64,000 nt of DNA from an uncultured Roseateles sp. (GCA_946480605.1 CAMLKW010000004.1:1-64000), one strand, 5' to 3'; positions 24,801 to 34,144 are shown, counted from the first letter of the stretch. Notes: generated by a model not told the origin, from the sequence alone. Numbers and translations are program-made.

Positions 24801-25793
24801 GTGCCGAGCAACGAGAAGCTGCTGGAGGTGATCGCCATCCAGACCGAGGTCGCCCGTCTGGGCCTGGACCTTGGCGGTCTGATGGGCCTCGTGGTGCAGC
24901 GCACCTTGGGTCTGGTGGGCGCCGACGGCGCCGCCGTGGAGCTGGCCGAGGGCAGCGAGATGGTCTACCGCGCTGCCTCCGGCATGGCCCAGGGCAGCCT
25001 CGGCCTGCGGTTGCGGCGCGACAGCAGCCTGTCCGGCCTGTGCATGACCGAAGGCCGGGCGCTGCTGTGCGACGACGCGCTGACCGACCCGCGTGCCGAC
25101 CGGGCCGCCTGCCTCAAGCTGGGCATACGTTCCATCCTGCTGGTGCCGCTGCGCCACCAGGGCGAGACGGTGGGCGTGCTGAAGGCCATGTCGCGCCGGG
25201 CGGCGCAGTTCGACGGCAGCGACCAGGCGGTGCTGGAGTTGCTGTCGGGGCTGGTCGGCGCGGCCATGTATTTCGCCGCACGCTACGCGCCCAACGAGCT
25301 GTTCCACCAGGCCACGCACGACGGCCTGACCGACCTGCCCAACCGCGCGCTGTTCCTGGACCGGCTGCGCGCCTCGCTGTCCCAGGCCACCCGCGACCGC
25401 CAGCCGCTGGCCGTCATGGTGCTGGACATGAACGGGCTCAAGCCCATCAACGACCATTTCGGCCACCGTGCGGGCGACGCGGCGCTGCTGGAGTTCTCGC
25501 GCCGGTTGAGCGCCGGCGTGCGTCAGTCCGACACGGCGGCACGGCTGGGCGGCGACGAGTTCGGCGTGCTGCTGCGGCCGCTGGCGGCCGACGGCGGCCT
25601 GGAGGCGACCATGAAGCGCCTGGGCCAGCAGATCAACGGCAGCTTCCAGTTCGAGGGCCGCACGCTGTGCTTCGGCGCCAGCATGGGTGCCGCGCGCTTC
25701 CCCGAGGACGGCACCGACTTCAGCCAGCTCATCGATCTGGCCGACCGGCGCATGTACGAGCACAAGCGCGGTCTGCAGCACGCCGCCGCCTGA
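24801..25793 (+). CDS. GAF-GGDEF diguanylate cyclase
   Basis: About 330 residues: GAF sensor domain 15-155, short linker, then GGDEF domain from HDGLTDLPNRALFLDRL to the end. The catalytic signature is intact (LGGDEFGVLL) and a product-inhibition site RQSD lies the canonical five residues before it, so it should make cyclic di-GMP from GTP under feedback control. A GTG at 24801 is favoured by the GAGGAGA ribosome site just upstream; a TTG at 24798 is the alternative. No membrane segment, so it senses a cytoplasmic ligand through GAF. Confidence 0.92.
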   Translation: MPSNEKLLEVIAIQTEVARLGLDLGGLMGLVVQRTLGLVGADGAAVELAEGSEMVYRAASGMAQGSLGLRLRRDSSLSGLCMTEGRALLCDDALTDPRADRAACLKLGIRSILLVPLRHQGETVGVLKAMSRRAAQFDGSDQAVLELLSGLVGAAMYFAARYAPNELFHQATHDGLTDLPNRALFLDRLRASLSQATRDRQPLAVMVLDMNGLKPINDHFGHRAGDAALLEFSRRLSAGVRQSDTAARLGGDEFGVLLRPLAADGGLEATMKRLGQQINGSFQFEGRTLCFGASMGAARFPEDGTDFSQLIDLADRRMYEHKRGLQHAAA

Positions 25794-25841
25794 CGTGCCT
25801 GCGGTGGGAAGATGGGCGCCCCACCGCCGAGGAGCGCCGCC

Positions 25842-26516
25842 ATGCAACGCCGACTGCTGATCGCCTGTACGCCTGCCCTGCTGACCCTGCGTCCGGCCTG
25901 GGCGTTGAACCTGTCCGAGGGCGACGCCAACGCCGGCATCCGCGCGGCACTGGAGCGCGGCGCCAATGCGGCCGTGGCGCTGCTGGGCCGGCGTGACGGC
26001 TTCCTGGGCAACCCGCTGGTGAAGATCGAGCTGCCGGGCTCCCTGAAGGATGCCGCCAGGCTGCTGCGCAGCACCGGCCAGGGCAAGCGGCTGGACGAAC
26101 TGGTCACCGCGATGAACCGCGCCGCCGAGGCGGCCGTGCCGGTGGCCAGGCCGCTGCTGGTGAAGGCGGTCAGGGACATGAGCGTGGAGGACGGGCTGAA
26201 GATCCTGCGCGGCGGTGACGACTCGGTGACGAGCTTCTTCGCCGACAAGACCCGCGACCCGCTGTACGCGCAGTTCCTGCCCATCGTCACCCAGGCCACC
26301 GAGAAGGTGGCGCTGGCCGACAAGTACAACGCCGTCGCCAAGAAGGCCGCCGGCTTCGGTCTGGTGCGCGGCGACGACGCCAACATCCAGCAGTACGTGA
26401 CGGGCAAGGCGCTGGACGGGCTCTACCGCATCATCGGCGAGGAGGAGAAGAAGATCCGCCGCGACCCGGTGGGCACCGGCAGCGCCATCCTGAAGAAGGT
26501 CTTCGGCGGGTTGTAG
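25842..26516 (+). CDS. DUF4197 domain-containing secreted protein
   Basis: 224 residues starting with a signal peptide (MQRRLLIACTPALLTLRPAWA). The body matches DUF4197: LSEGDANAGIRAALERGAN near the start, FADKTRDPLYAQFLPIVTQ in the middle, and the C-terminal GLYRIIGEEEKKIRRDPVGT. Function unknown; family members are small periplasmic helical proteins. GAGGAG lies 7 bp before the ATG at 25842. Confidence 0.85.
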   Translation: MQRRLLIACTPALLTLRPAWALNLSEGDANAGIRAALERGANAAVALLGRRDGFLGNPLVKIELPGSLKDAARLLRSTGQGKRLDELVTAMNRAAEAAVPVARPLLVKAVRDMSVEDGLKILRGGDDSVTSFFADKTRDPLYAQFLPIVTQATEKVALADKYNAVAKKAAGFGLVRGDDANIQQYVTGKALDGLYRIIGEEEKKIRRDPVGTGSAILKKVFGGL

Positions 26517-26607
26517 CCGGGGCCGGACAAGGGGATGTCGTGCGGGGCGGCGTGATGGCCGACAATCCCGGCCCTTGCCTGTTTGCTGCCGCTTCGACGG
26601 CCTTGCG

Positions 26608-27546
26608 ATGAATTCCGATCTTCCCGATCCCGTGACCCCGTCCGACGAACCGGCCGCCGCCGTGCCTGCCCCTCAGGCCGCGCTCCCCGAAGTGGCCGTG
26701 CCGGCGGCTCAGGCCGAGACCGCCTCCGCGGCCACCGTCGCGCCGGTGGTCGACGCGACCGCCGAGCTGAAGGCCTTGTTCCCGGCGCTGTTCACCGGCA
26801 AGCCCAAGCCGGTCAAGCTGCGCATCCAGGCCGACATCCAGGAGCGTGCGCCCAGCAAGTTCAGCAAGGCGCAGCTCAGTGCCTTCCTGCGCCGCCACAC
26901 CGGCAGCACGGGCTACCTGATCGCGCTGACGCAGGCCAAGACCCGTTTCGACCTCGACGGCCAGCCGGCTGGCGAGATCAGCGAGGAGCACCTGACCGCC
27001 GCCAAGGATGAGCTGACCCGTCGCAAGGGCGCGCGCCAGGAGCGTGAGAACGCCGAGCAGGAGCGGCAGCAGCTGGAGGCGCGGCAGCGCCGCAACCGCG
27101 GTCAATTGCTGTGGGACTTCGAGCGCACCACGCTGACCGAGGCCAACTTCTGCGTGCTGAAGGGGCTGACGCCCGAGGAGCTGCCGGGCCTGCTGGAGAT
27201 CGCTCGCAAGGAGCGCGCCGAGGCGCCGCCTGAAACGTCGCGTGCAGCGCCGCGCGAACCCCGCCGCGACGACCGCCGCCCCGGTGGCGGCCGGCCGGAG
27301 GGCCGTGGCGGCCCGCGCCGTCCCGAGCCGCGTTCGGAAGGAGGCCGGCGCGACCAGCCGCGCGGCGAGCGCCCTGCGCGTGGCGAGGCCGCCCGCCCGC
27401 CGCAGCCGGGCCGCAAGCCCGCGCCTCAGCAGGTCGCGCAGCCGGTCGTCCAGTCGCAGATGGCTCAAGCCCTCCAGGCCGCCACCCAGGCCGCCAAGGC
27501 CGAGCCGGCTGCCGATCAGCCGCCGGCCAAGGACCAGGCCGAGTGA
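26608..27546 (+). CDS. ProQ/FinO family RNA chaperone with basic low-complexity tail
   Basis: 312 residues. An Ala/Pro-rich N-terminus (1-50) leads to a ProQ/FinO domain (about 52-165) with ALFPALFTGKPKPVKLRIQA and FLRRHTGSTGYLIALTQAKTRFDLDG, the conserved RNA-binding core. The C-terminal 120 residues are Arg/Gly/Pro-rich (RRDDRRPGGGRPEGRGGPRR) and probably bind RNA non-specifically, then end in Ala/Gln-rich sequence. ProQ homologues match small RNAs to messages. The ATG at 26608 was chosen because upstream residues are not family-like. Its stop abuts the convergent aminopeptidase stop with no spacer. Confidence 0.9.
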   Translation: MNSDLPDPVTPSDEPAAAVPAPQAALPEVAVPAAQAETASAATVAPVVDATAELKALFPALFTGKPKPVKLRIQADIQERAPSKFSKAQLSAFLRRHTGSTGYLIALTQAKTRFDLDGQPAGEISEEHLTAAKDELTRRKGARQERENAEQERQQLEARQRRNRGQLLWDFERTTLTEANFCVLKGLTPEELPGLLEIARKERAEAPPETSRAAPREPRRDDRRPGGGRPEGRGGPRRPEPRSEGGRRDQPRGERPARGEAARPPQPGRKPAPQQVAQPVVQSQMAQALQAATQAAKAEPAADQPPAKDQAE

Positions 27547-28929
27547 TCAGGCCGCCGCGTAGCGCTGCTCCAGGTAGCTGAGCAGCGTGCGGATGGTCTG
27601 CGCCTCGCCGCCCACCGGGCGCCCCGGCCGCGGCGCGTCGTTCCAGGCGAACAGGTCCACGTGCAGCCAGTCCTGCGTCGGCGGCAGGAAGTCCTCCAGG
27701 AACAGCGCCGCGTTGATGGCGCCGGCCAGCGCGCTCTTGCCCGTGTTGACGATGTCGCCGATGCTGCTTTCGATGCCCGCGTGGTACGGCGCCCACAGCG
27801 GCATGTGCCACAGCGGGTCGTCCAGCTTCAGGCCCAGGTCGACGAGGTCGCGCGCCGTGTCCATGTGCTTGGCGAACAGCGCCGGCAGCTGCGCACCCAG
27901 CGCCACGCGCGCGGCGCCGGTCAGCGTGGCCAGGTCGATGACCAGGTCGGGCTCGCCCTCGGCGGCATAGGCCAGCGCGTCGCACAGGATGACGCGGCCC
28001 TCGGCGTCGGTGTTGCCGATCTCGATGTGCAGGCCCTTGCGGGTCTTGATGATGTCGCCGGGCCGGTAGGCGTTGCCCGAGATCGAGTTCTCGACCGCCG
28101 GAATCAGCAGCTGCAGCCGCACCGGCAGCTTCAGCGCCATGATCAGCGTGGCCAGGCCCAGCGCGTTGGCGGCGCCGCCCATGTCCTTCTTCATCTGGCG
28201 CATGCCTTCGCCGGGCTTGATGTTCAGGCCGCCGGTGTCGAAGCAGACGCCCTTGCCGACCAGTGCCAGCTTGGGGTGCTTGGGGTTGCCCCAGTTCAGC
28301 TCGATCAACCGAGGTGAGCGCGTGCTCGCGCGGCCGACTGCGTGGATGCTGGGGAAGTTCTTCTTCAGCAGCGCGTCACCGACGATCTCGTCGTAGTCGG
28401 CGTCGTACTGCTTGGCCAGCGCCTTGGCGGCGGCGGCCAGCTCGGCCGGGCCCATGTGCTCGGCCGGCGTGTTGACCAGGTCGCGCGTCGCGGCGATGGC
28501 GGCGGCCAGTGCCAGGCCGCGTTCGGCATCGGTGCCGGTCTTCAGCCACAGCGTGGCCGGTGCTCGTTTGGCGGGCTTGTAGAGATCGAAGCGGTAGCCG
28601 CCCAGCTCCCAGGACATGGCCGCGCTTTCGGGCAGCAGCGCCAGGCCGGCGTCGTCCAGGCGGTACTCGCCCTCGGGCAGGGCCAGCGGCAGCGCCGCCA
28701 GCGCGAACGGATGGGCGGCGTGGGCGACGCCGGCAAAGACCTGGCCCAGGCGGCCATCGGCGGCGGGCACCAGCGCGTGGCTGTCGGGGGCGCCGACGAA
28801 GCCCACCGTGGCCAGCCAGTGGCGGGTGGCGTCGGGCAGCGTGGGGGCCAGGGCCTGGAAGGCCGCGCGGTCGACGACGGTGATGGGGGTGGACTTGGCC
28901 GGGATGGACTTCTTGAGCTTGACGGTCAT
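27547..28929 (-). CDS. M17 leucyl aminopeptidase family protein
   Basis: 460 residues; two-metal cytosolic aminopeptidase that removes N-terminal residues from peptides. Metal-binding and catalytic motifs are intact: LVGKGVCFDTGGLNIKP with Lys and Asp, and IGNTDAEGRVILCDAL with the Asp/Glu ligands and Arg. The N-terminal domain is shorter and unlike PepA, matching the PepB-like second paralogue group of proteobacteria. The ATG at 28929 (MTVKLKKSIPAKSTP) is preferred over the upstream in-frame one. Confidence 0.93.
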   Translation of the reverse strand: MTVKLKKSIPAKSTPITVVDRAAFQALAPTLPDATRHWLATVGFVGAPDSHALVPAADGRLGQVFAGVAHAAHPFALAALPLALPEGEYRLDDAGLALLPESAAMSWELGGYRFDLYKPAKRAPATLWLKTGTDAERGLALAAAIAATRDLVNTPAEHMGPAELAAAAKALAKQYDADYDEIVGDALLKKNFPSIHAVGRASTRSPRLIELNWGNPKHPKLALVGKGVCFDTGGLNIKPGEGMRQMKKDMGGAANALGLATLIMALKLPVRLQLLIPAVENSISGNAYRPGDIIKTRKGLHIEIGNTDAEGRVILCDALAYAAEGEPDLVIDLATLTGAARVALGAQLPALFAKHMDTARDLVDLGLKLDDPLWHMPLWAPYHAGIESSIGDIVNTGKSALAGAINAALFLEDFLPPTQDWLHVDLFAWNDAPRPGRPVGGEAQTIRTLLSYLEQRYAAA

Positions 28930-29083
28930 GGTGGGTGTCACGGTGGTGATGCCCGGATTGTCGGTACGAAAGGAGTGCAAGGAAGTGTGTGAGGTCTGTC
29001 AACGACCTTTGCTCGGGCGGCGTTGTGCCTTCCAATCGCGCCGCTGAACCGCGAGACGGCCTGGCAACGGGCCCCAAGCCAAG

Positions 29084-29266
29084 ATGAAGATCCTGACCCG
29101 CCACGAACCGCAGCCGCGCCGCCTCCCCGTACCCGAGATCGGGACGGCCTGGACCGCCGAGGAATCCGTCGACAAGGGCCGCAAGCACGAGGCCTTCGAC
29201 ACCGGCTTCTACAGCGGCGAGCGCCGTGGCCTGGCCCGCGCCCAGCGCTTCGACCGCAAGCGCTGA
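29084..29266 (+). CDS. Small hypothetical protein, 60 residues
   Basis: Charged, Arg-rich protein (MKILTRHEPQPRRLPVPEIG at the start, RGLARAQRFDRKR at the end) with no membrane segment. It is supported as real by its own position between a divergent upstream gene and a dedicated intrinsic terminator 25 bp after its stop, and by composition like its neighbours. No ribosome site stronger than AAGCCAAG is seen. I recognise no family. Confidence 0.62.
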   Translation: MKILTRHEPQPRRLPVPEIGTAWTAEESVDKGRKHEAFDTGFYSGERRGLARAQRFDRKR

Positions 29267-29290
29267 AACCCGGCCGCGTCCCGCCTCCTG

Positions 29291-29319
29291 CCCGCCATCC
29301 GCAACGGACGGCGGGTTTT
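29291..29319 (+). terminator. Intrinsic terminator after the 60-residue gene
   Basis: Eleven-base arms CCCGCCATCCG / CGGACGGCGGG (one mismatch) around a CAA loop, followed by TTTT, G, TTTT. Oriented to end plus-strand transcription. Confidence 0.88.
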
Positions 29320-29405
29320 GTTTTGCCTGCGTGCTTCGTGGACTTTGCCCGGTCGCAGGAGTTCCCCGTCCGGCCTTGGGGCTCGCTGCGCCGAGAATGC
29401 GCGCC

Positions 29406-29981
29406 ATGAAAGCTGCCCGCCGCTCCATCGCCTTCGCCTCCGGCGCCCTGCTGTTCTGCTTTGGTACGGGCGCGGCGATGCAATACGCCCAGATCGGCCT
29501 GCCGCGCCATGTCTACACCATGCTGGGCGGCCGCAACAGCCTGCCGGTCATGCTGGGCGAGGCGCTGGCGATCGTGCTGATCCTGTTTGCCGTCGCCGCG
29601 GTTTGGGGCTATCTGACGCTTCGTCCCTCGCGCCGCCGTCATCGCCCTTACGTCGGCTGGTTCATGGCCGGCATTGGCCTGGCCTGGGCGGGCTGGCTGA
29701 TCTTTGGCGCGTTCACCTTCGCCCTGAAGCCGCGCTCCTACTCGGCGCCGCTGCAGACCATGCTGTTGTCGCCCAGCGCCGCGCCGCTGTTCGGCGCGTT
29801 GAACATCTTCGGCGTGCTGGGCGGCGCCTGGGTGGCGGGGCGTGCGGCCAAGAAGCGCCAGCTGGGCCTGCCCAGCACGCGTTCGCGCCGGCTGCCCAAG
29901 GACGCAGAGCCGGGACGGGACGCCGGCGACAGCAGCCAGTCGCCGCTGGGCCCGCAGTCCACGGCTTCGCCGCCGCCCTGA
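29406..29981 (+). CDS. Four-helix membrane protein of unknown function
   Basis: 191 residues with four predicted helices: SIAFASGALLFCFGTG, VMLGEALAIVLILFAVAAVW, VGWFMAGIGLAWAGWLIFGA and FGALNIFGVLGGAWVAG. A positively charged loop (LRPSRRRHRPY) lies between helices 2 and 3 and a Lys/Arg-rich then Ser/Pro-rich tail follows. Start at 29406 is chosen because the hydrophobic segment follows directly. Not recognised as a named family. The next gene begins 5 bp later, so they are probably cotranscribed. Confidence 0.75.
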   Translation: MKAARRSIAFASGALLFCFGTGAAMQYAQIGLPRHVYTMLGGRNSLPVMLGEALAIVLILFAVAAVWGYLTLRPSRRRHRPYVGWFMAGIGLAWAGWLIFGAFTFALKPRSYSAPLQTMLLSPSAAPLFGALNIFGVLGGAWVAGRAAKKRQLGLPSTRSRRLPKDAEPGRDAGDSSQSPLGPQSTASPPP

Positions 29982-29985
29982 GGTC

Positions 29986-30537
29986 ATGCCTCGGGCGTCC
30001 TGCCCGCGCTGCGAGAGGCCGCTGTCCACCTGCCTGTGCGCCACCTTGCCGGTGCCGCCGCTGGCGCACCGCACGCAGTTGCTGATCCTGCAGCATCCGG
30101 CCGAGGTCGGTCATGCCAAGAACACCGCGGCGCTGCTGACGCTGGGCCTGGCCGCTGTGCGTCGTCTGCGCGGCGAGGCGTTCGACGCCGCGCTGGCGGG
30201 GCCGGGCACGGCGCTGCTCTACCCGGGCGAGGGCGGCGCGCCGCTGCCGGCCGCGGTGGACCAGCTCATCCTGCTGGATGGCAACTGGCGCCAGAGCCGC
30301 CGCCTGCTGGCCGCCAACCCCTGGCTGGCGGCGCTGCCCCGGCTGGCCTTGCCGGTGCGGCCCGGCCGCTACGTGATACGCCGCGCCCACCGGCCGGGCC
30401 AGCTGTCCACGCTGGAGGCCGGGCTGCATGCGTTGGCGCTGCTGGAGGGGCACCCCGAGCGCTTCGAGCCGCTGTGGGCGGCCTTTGAAGCCTTTGTCCA
30501 AGCCGGGCTTTACAGAAGGGAAACCGGTTTCGCCTAG
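29986..30537 (+). CDS. DTW-domain protein (tRNA-uridine aminocarboxypropyltransferase family)
   Basis: 183 residues. DTW-domain enzymes transfer the 3-amino-3-carboxypropyl group of S-adenosylmethionine to tRNA uridine. Visible marks: an N-terminal Cys cluster likely binding zinc (CPRCERPLSTCLC), LQHPAEVGHAKNTAALL, and the signature region LLDGNWRQSRRLL, where the family normally has Thr before Trp and this protein has Asn. The C-terminal RPGRYVIRRAHRPGQLSTLEAG is typical. The Asn substitution may be tolerated; activity is not proven. Confidence 0.88.
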   Translation: MPRASCPRCERPLSTCLCATLPVPPLAHRTQLLILQHPAEVGHAKNTAALLTLGLAAVRRLRGEAFDAALAGPGTALLYPGEGGAPLPAAVDQLILLDGNWRQSRRLLAANPWLAALPRLALPVRPGRYVIRRAHRPGQLSTLEAGLHALALLEGHPERFEPLWAAFEAFVQAGLYRRETGFA

Positions 30538-30546
30538 CATTTCGGG

Positions 30547-32631
30547 ATGCCTGCCTTCCTGCGCTCCCTCTTCCTGATCCTGCTGGCCGCCCCGCTGCTG
30601 GCCTCCGCCGCCGGCCCCACGGCCGCCACCGAGCATGTGAAGGCCCGCCTCGTGTCCAGCCAGGCCGCGGTGGCGCCCGGCCAGCGCTTGACGGTCGCGC
30701 TGGAGCAGGACATCAAGCCGCACTGGCACACCTACTGGCTCAACCCGGGGGATTCCGGCCAGGCGACGACGCTGGACTGGAGCGGCGCCGAGGCCGCGCC
30801 CATCCAGTGGCCCACGCCGGCCGTGCAGCCCATCGGTCCGCTGGTCAACTATGGCTACGAGGGGCGCGTGGCGCTGCTGGTGGACCTGACCGTGCCGGCC
30901 GACGCCCAGGTTGGTGGCCGGTTCAAGCCGGTGGCCGAGGTGCGCTGGCTGGTCTGCAAGGATGTCTGCATCCCAGAGCAGGTGACGCTGGGGCTGGACC
31001 TGCCGGTGGCCGCCGAGGCCAAGGCCGGTGCGGATGCGGCACAGATCGACGAATGGCGCCGCGCGATCCCCAAGCCGGCGCCGTTCGCCGTGCAGATCAA
31101 GGCTGCCGCGCAGGGGGTGCAGCTCAGCGGCCCGACGGCCGGCGTCACCAAGGCCTATTTCTTCGCCGACACCTGGGGCGCCGTGGCGCACAGCGCGCCG
31201 CAGGCGCTGCAGGCTGAGGGCGACGGCTGGGCGCTGGACCTGCCCGCCGGCGACGAGCCGGTGAAGGCCGGCCAGCCGCTGTCCGGCGTCATCGTGCTGA
31301 CGACGGCCGCGGGCGAGCAGGCCTGGACCGTTTCGGCCCCCATGCCCGAGGGCGCCGGCAAGGGCCCCGGCCCGGCCGACCTCAGCGCGCCGGCCGTGGC
31401 CGCCGCGCCCGTGGCGCCGGCCGAGAGCGACCTGGGCCTGCTGCCCGCGCTGGCGCTGGCGCTGGTGGGCGGCCTGATCCTGAACCTGATGCCCTGCGTG
31501 TTCCCGGTGCTGTCCATCAAGGCGCTGGCGCTGGTGGGCGGCGGCAACCACAAGGCCGAGGGCCTGGCCTACACGGCCGGCGTGCTGGCCAGCTTCGCGG
31601 TGCTGGCCGCCGTGCTGATCGCGCTGCGTGCCGGCGGCCAGCAGGTGGGCTGGGGCTTCCAGTTCCATTCGCCGGTGTTCGTGCTGGTGGTGGCCTACCT
31701 GCTGTTCCTCGTCGGCCTGAACCTGTCGGGCTTCTTCGACGTGGGCGGCAGCTTCACCGGCGTCGGCTCCGGCCTCGCCGCCAAGCAGGGCCTGGCCGGC
31801 AGCTTCTTCACCGGCGTGCTGGCCGCCGTGGTGGCCACGCCGTGCACGGCGCCGTTCATGGGCGCGGCGCTGGCGTTCGCGCTGGCGCAGCCGGCGGTGG
31901 TGATGTTGGCCGTGTTCCTGGCACTGGGCCTGGGCCTGGCACTGCCCTTCCTGGTGCTGGCCTTCTGGCCGGCGGCGCAGCGCTGGCTGCCGCGGCCGGG
32001 GGCGTGGATGGACAAATTCAAGCAGTTCCTCGCCTTCCCGATGTATGGCGCGGTCGTCTGGCTGCTGTGGGTGCTGGCGCAGCAGGCCGGGCCGGACGGC
32101 GTGGCGCTGGCGCTGATCGGCCTGGTCGTCATCGCCTTCGGCCTGTGGTGGCGCAATGCCAGCGGCGCGAGCGCCGTGGGCACCACGGCGGCGGTCGTCG
32201 GCGTCGTGCTGGCGCTGGGCCTGTCGACGGCGATCAAGCCGGTCGACGCCGCCACGCCGGCCGCCTCGGCCACGCACGAGGCCTACAGCGCCGAGCGCCT
32301 GGCCGAGCTGCGCGCGCAGAACAAGCCGGTGTTCGTCAACATGACGGCGTCGTGGTGCATCTCCTGCCTGGTCAACGAGCGCGTGGCGCTGTCGCGCCCC
32401 GAGGTCAAGGACGCCTTCGCCCAGGCCGGCATCACCTACCTGAAGGGCGACTGGACGCGCGAAGACCCCGCCATCACCGCCGTGCTGAAGGCGCATGGCC
32501 GCTCCGGCGTGCCGCTGTACCTGTACTACGCGCCGGGCGCCGCCGAGGCCCAGGTGCTGCCGCAGATCCTCACCCCCGGCCTCGTCATCGAGGCTGTCTC
32601 CTCCCCTGCAACCCCCCGGAGTTCGACATGA
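30547..32631 (+). CDS. dsbD: Thiol:disulfide interchange protein, DsbD/ScsB type
   Basis: 694 residues; passes reducing equivalents from cytoplasmic thioredoxin across the inner membrane to periplasmic proteins. Signal peptide 1-22; periplasmic N-domain with a CxxxC pair in WLVCKDVCIPEQ near residues 137-141; membrane domain from about 300 to 570 with redox Cys in LMPCVFPVLS and ATPCTAPFMG; C-terminal thioredoxin-like domain with ASWCISC near 603-606. The CxxxC N-domain is more like ScsB than classical DsbD. It overlaps the following redoxin gene by ATGA, which is a likely electron acceptor. Confidence 0.93.
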   Translation: MPAFLRSLFLILLAAPLLASAAGPTAATEHVKARLVSSQAAVAPGQRLTVALEQDIKPHWHTYWLNPGDSGQATTLDWSGAEAAPIQWPTPAVQPIGPLVNYGYEGRVALLVDLTVPADAQVGGRFKPVAEVRWLVCKDVCIPEQVTLGLDLPVAAEAKAGADAAQIDEWRRAIPKPAPFAVQIKAAAQGVQLSGPTAGVTKAYFFADTWGAVAHSAPQALQAEGDGWALDLPAGDEPVKAGQPLSGVIVLTTAAGEQAWTVSAPMPEGAGKGPGPADLSAPAVAAAPVAPAESDLGLLPALALALVGGLILNLMPCVFPVLSIKALALVGGGNHKAEGLAYTAGVLASFAVLAAVLIALRAGGQQVGWGFQFHSPVFVLVVAYLLFLVGLNLSGFFDVGGSFTGVGSGLAAKQGLAGSFFTGVLAAVVATPCTAPFMGAALAFALAQPAVVMLAVFLALGLGLALPFLVLAFWPAAQRWLPRPGAWMDKFKQFLAFPMYGAVVWLLWVLAQQAGPDGVALALIGLVVIAFGLWWRNASGASAVGTTAAVVGVVLALGLSTAIKPVDAATPAASATHEAYSAERLAELRAQNKPVFVNMTASWCISCLVNERVALSRPEVKDAFAQAGITYLKGDWTREDPAITAVLKAHGRSGVPLYLYYAPGAAEAQVLPQILTPGLVIEAVSSPATPRSST

Positions 32632-33236
32632 TGAAACTGCTTCGCCGCTCGCTGATCGCCGCTGCCGTCGCCGCGCCCGTGCTGGCGCTGGCCAACGCCA
32701 GCGTCGATGCCGCCGCGCCCGCGTTCACGGCCACGACCGCCGACGGCAAGACGGTCAACCTGGCCGACTACAAGGGCAAGACCGTGGTGCTGGAGTGGAC
32801 CAACCACGACTGCCCCTTCGTCAAGAAGCACTACAGCGGCAACATGCAGAGCCACCAGAAGGACGCCGCCGCGCAGGGCGTCGTGTGGCTGCAGGTGATC
32901 TCGTCGGCGCCCGGCCAGCAGGGCCATGTGGACGGCGCCACCGCCAAGAAGCTGAATGCCGACCGCGGCGCCGCACCGGCCGCCACGCTGCTGGACCCCA
33001 AGGGCGAGCTGGGCAAGCTGTACGGCGCGCAGACCACGCCGCACATGTACGTCATCAAGGCCGACGGCACGCTGGCCTACAAGGGCGGCATCGACAGCAT
33101 TCCCAGCGCCAAGGTGGACGACATCGCCAAGGCCGACCCCTATGTGAAGCTGGCGCTGGCCGATGTGGCGGCGGGCAAGAAGGTCGAGAAGGCGTCGACC
33201 CGTCCCTACGGCTGCTCGATCAAGTACGCGAGCTAA
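32628..33236 (+). CDS. Secreted redoxin (AhpC/TSA-thioredoxin fold) protein
   Basis: 202 residues with signal peptide (LLRRSLIAAAVAAPVLALANA). The redoxin domain holds EWTNHDCPFVKKHYSG, the motif of the single-Cys peroxiredoxin-like secreted family, and later TTPHMYVIKADG with the cis-Pro loop. A second Cys near the C-terminus (YGCSIKY) could resolve a disulfide. Coupled by ATGA to the dsbD-like gene, so it is probably kept reduced by it in the periplasm. Its stop overlaps the glutaminase stop by 4 bp on the other strand. Confidence 0.9.
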   Translation: MMKLLRRSLIAAAVAAPVLALANASVDAAAPAFTATTADGKTVNLADYKGKTVVLEWTNHDCPFVKKHYSGNMQSHQKDAAAQGVVWLQVISSAPGQQGHVDGATAKKLNADRGAAPAATLLDPKGELGKLYGAQTTPHMYVIKADGTLAYKGGIDSIPSAKVDDIAKADPYVKLALADVAAGKKVEKASTRPYGCSIKYAS

Positions 33237-34144
33237 AAAACCGACAGCCCCGTCTTCGCGACGAACAGCTCCAGCGCCTGGCGGCCGAGGAACGAGTTGC
33301 CCGTCGCGTCCAGTGCGGGCGACCACACGCACAGCGTGAGGCGGTCCGGCACCACCGCGACGATGCCGCCGCCCACGCCGCTCTTGCACGGCAGCCCGAT
33401 GCGAAAGGCGAACTCGCCGGCCGCGTCGTAGGTGCCGCAGGTCAGCATCAGCGCGTTGATGCGCCGGGCCTGGGTGGCGCTGATGACGTCCGGCCCCGCC
33501 AGCGGATGCCGGCCGTCGCGGCACAGGTAGCCGGCCGCGCAGGCCACCTGTTCGCAGCTCATGCGGATGGCGCATTGGTGGAAGTACACGGTCAGCACCT
33601 CGGCCACGCCGTTGTCCAGCGTGCGAAAGCCCTTCATGAAGTTGGCCAGCGCCGTGTTGCGGAAGCCCGTGTCGGCCTCCGACTGCGCCACCTCGGCATC
33701 CACCTGCACGGCCTCGCCGCACAGGCCGGACAGCAGGCGCAGCAGCTCCGGCAGCGCGTCCGCCTGGCTGACCAGGCGGTCCGCCACCGCGATGGCGCCG
33801 GCGTTGATGAAGGGGTTGCGCGGGATGCCGCGCTCGCTCTCCAGCTGCACCAGCGAGTTGAACGGGCTGCCCGAGGGCTCGCGGCCGATGCGATCCCACA
33901 GCGCCTCGTCCAGCGCCTTGATCGCCAGCGTCAGCGAGAATACCTTGGACATGCTCTGGATGGAGAAGGGCACGGCACTGTCGCCGGCCTGGGCGGTCTC
34001 GCCCTCGCAGGTGCGCAGCGCGATGCCGAACTGCAGCGGCGACACGCGCGCCAGCGCCGGGATGTAGCGGGCCACCTGGCCGCCCTGGCCCAGCAGCGGG
34101 CGCAGTTCGGCGTTGATCTGGTCGAGAACAAGTTGAAAGTCCAT
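33233..34144 (-). CDS. glsA: Glutaminase
   Basis: 303 residues; hydrolyses glutamine to glutamate and ammonia in the cytoplasm. The beta-lactamase-like catalytic pair Ser64-x-x-Lys67 is visible in SIQSMSK, with NPFINAGAI and GFRNTALANFMKGF downstream and GVGGGIVAVVP near the C-terminus. Full family length. The start at 34144 (MDFQLVLDQINAEL) matches the usual N-terminus. Divergent from the methyltransferase gene with only 33 bp between start codons. Confidence 0.95.
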   Translation of the reverse strand: MDFQLVLDQINAELRPLLGQGGQVARYIPALARVSPLQFGIALRTCEGETAQAGDSAVPFSIQSMSKVFSLTLAIKALDEALWDRIGREPSGSPFNSLVQLESERGIPRNPFINAGAIAVADRLVSQADALPELLRLLSGLCGEAVQVDAEVAQSEADTGFRNTALANFMKGFRTLDNGVAEVLTVYFHQCAIRMSCEQVACAAGYLCRDGRHPLAGPDVISATQARRINALMLTCGTYDAAGEFAFRIGLPCKSGVGGGIVAVVPDRLTLCVWSPALDATGNSFLGRQALELFVAKTGLSVF

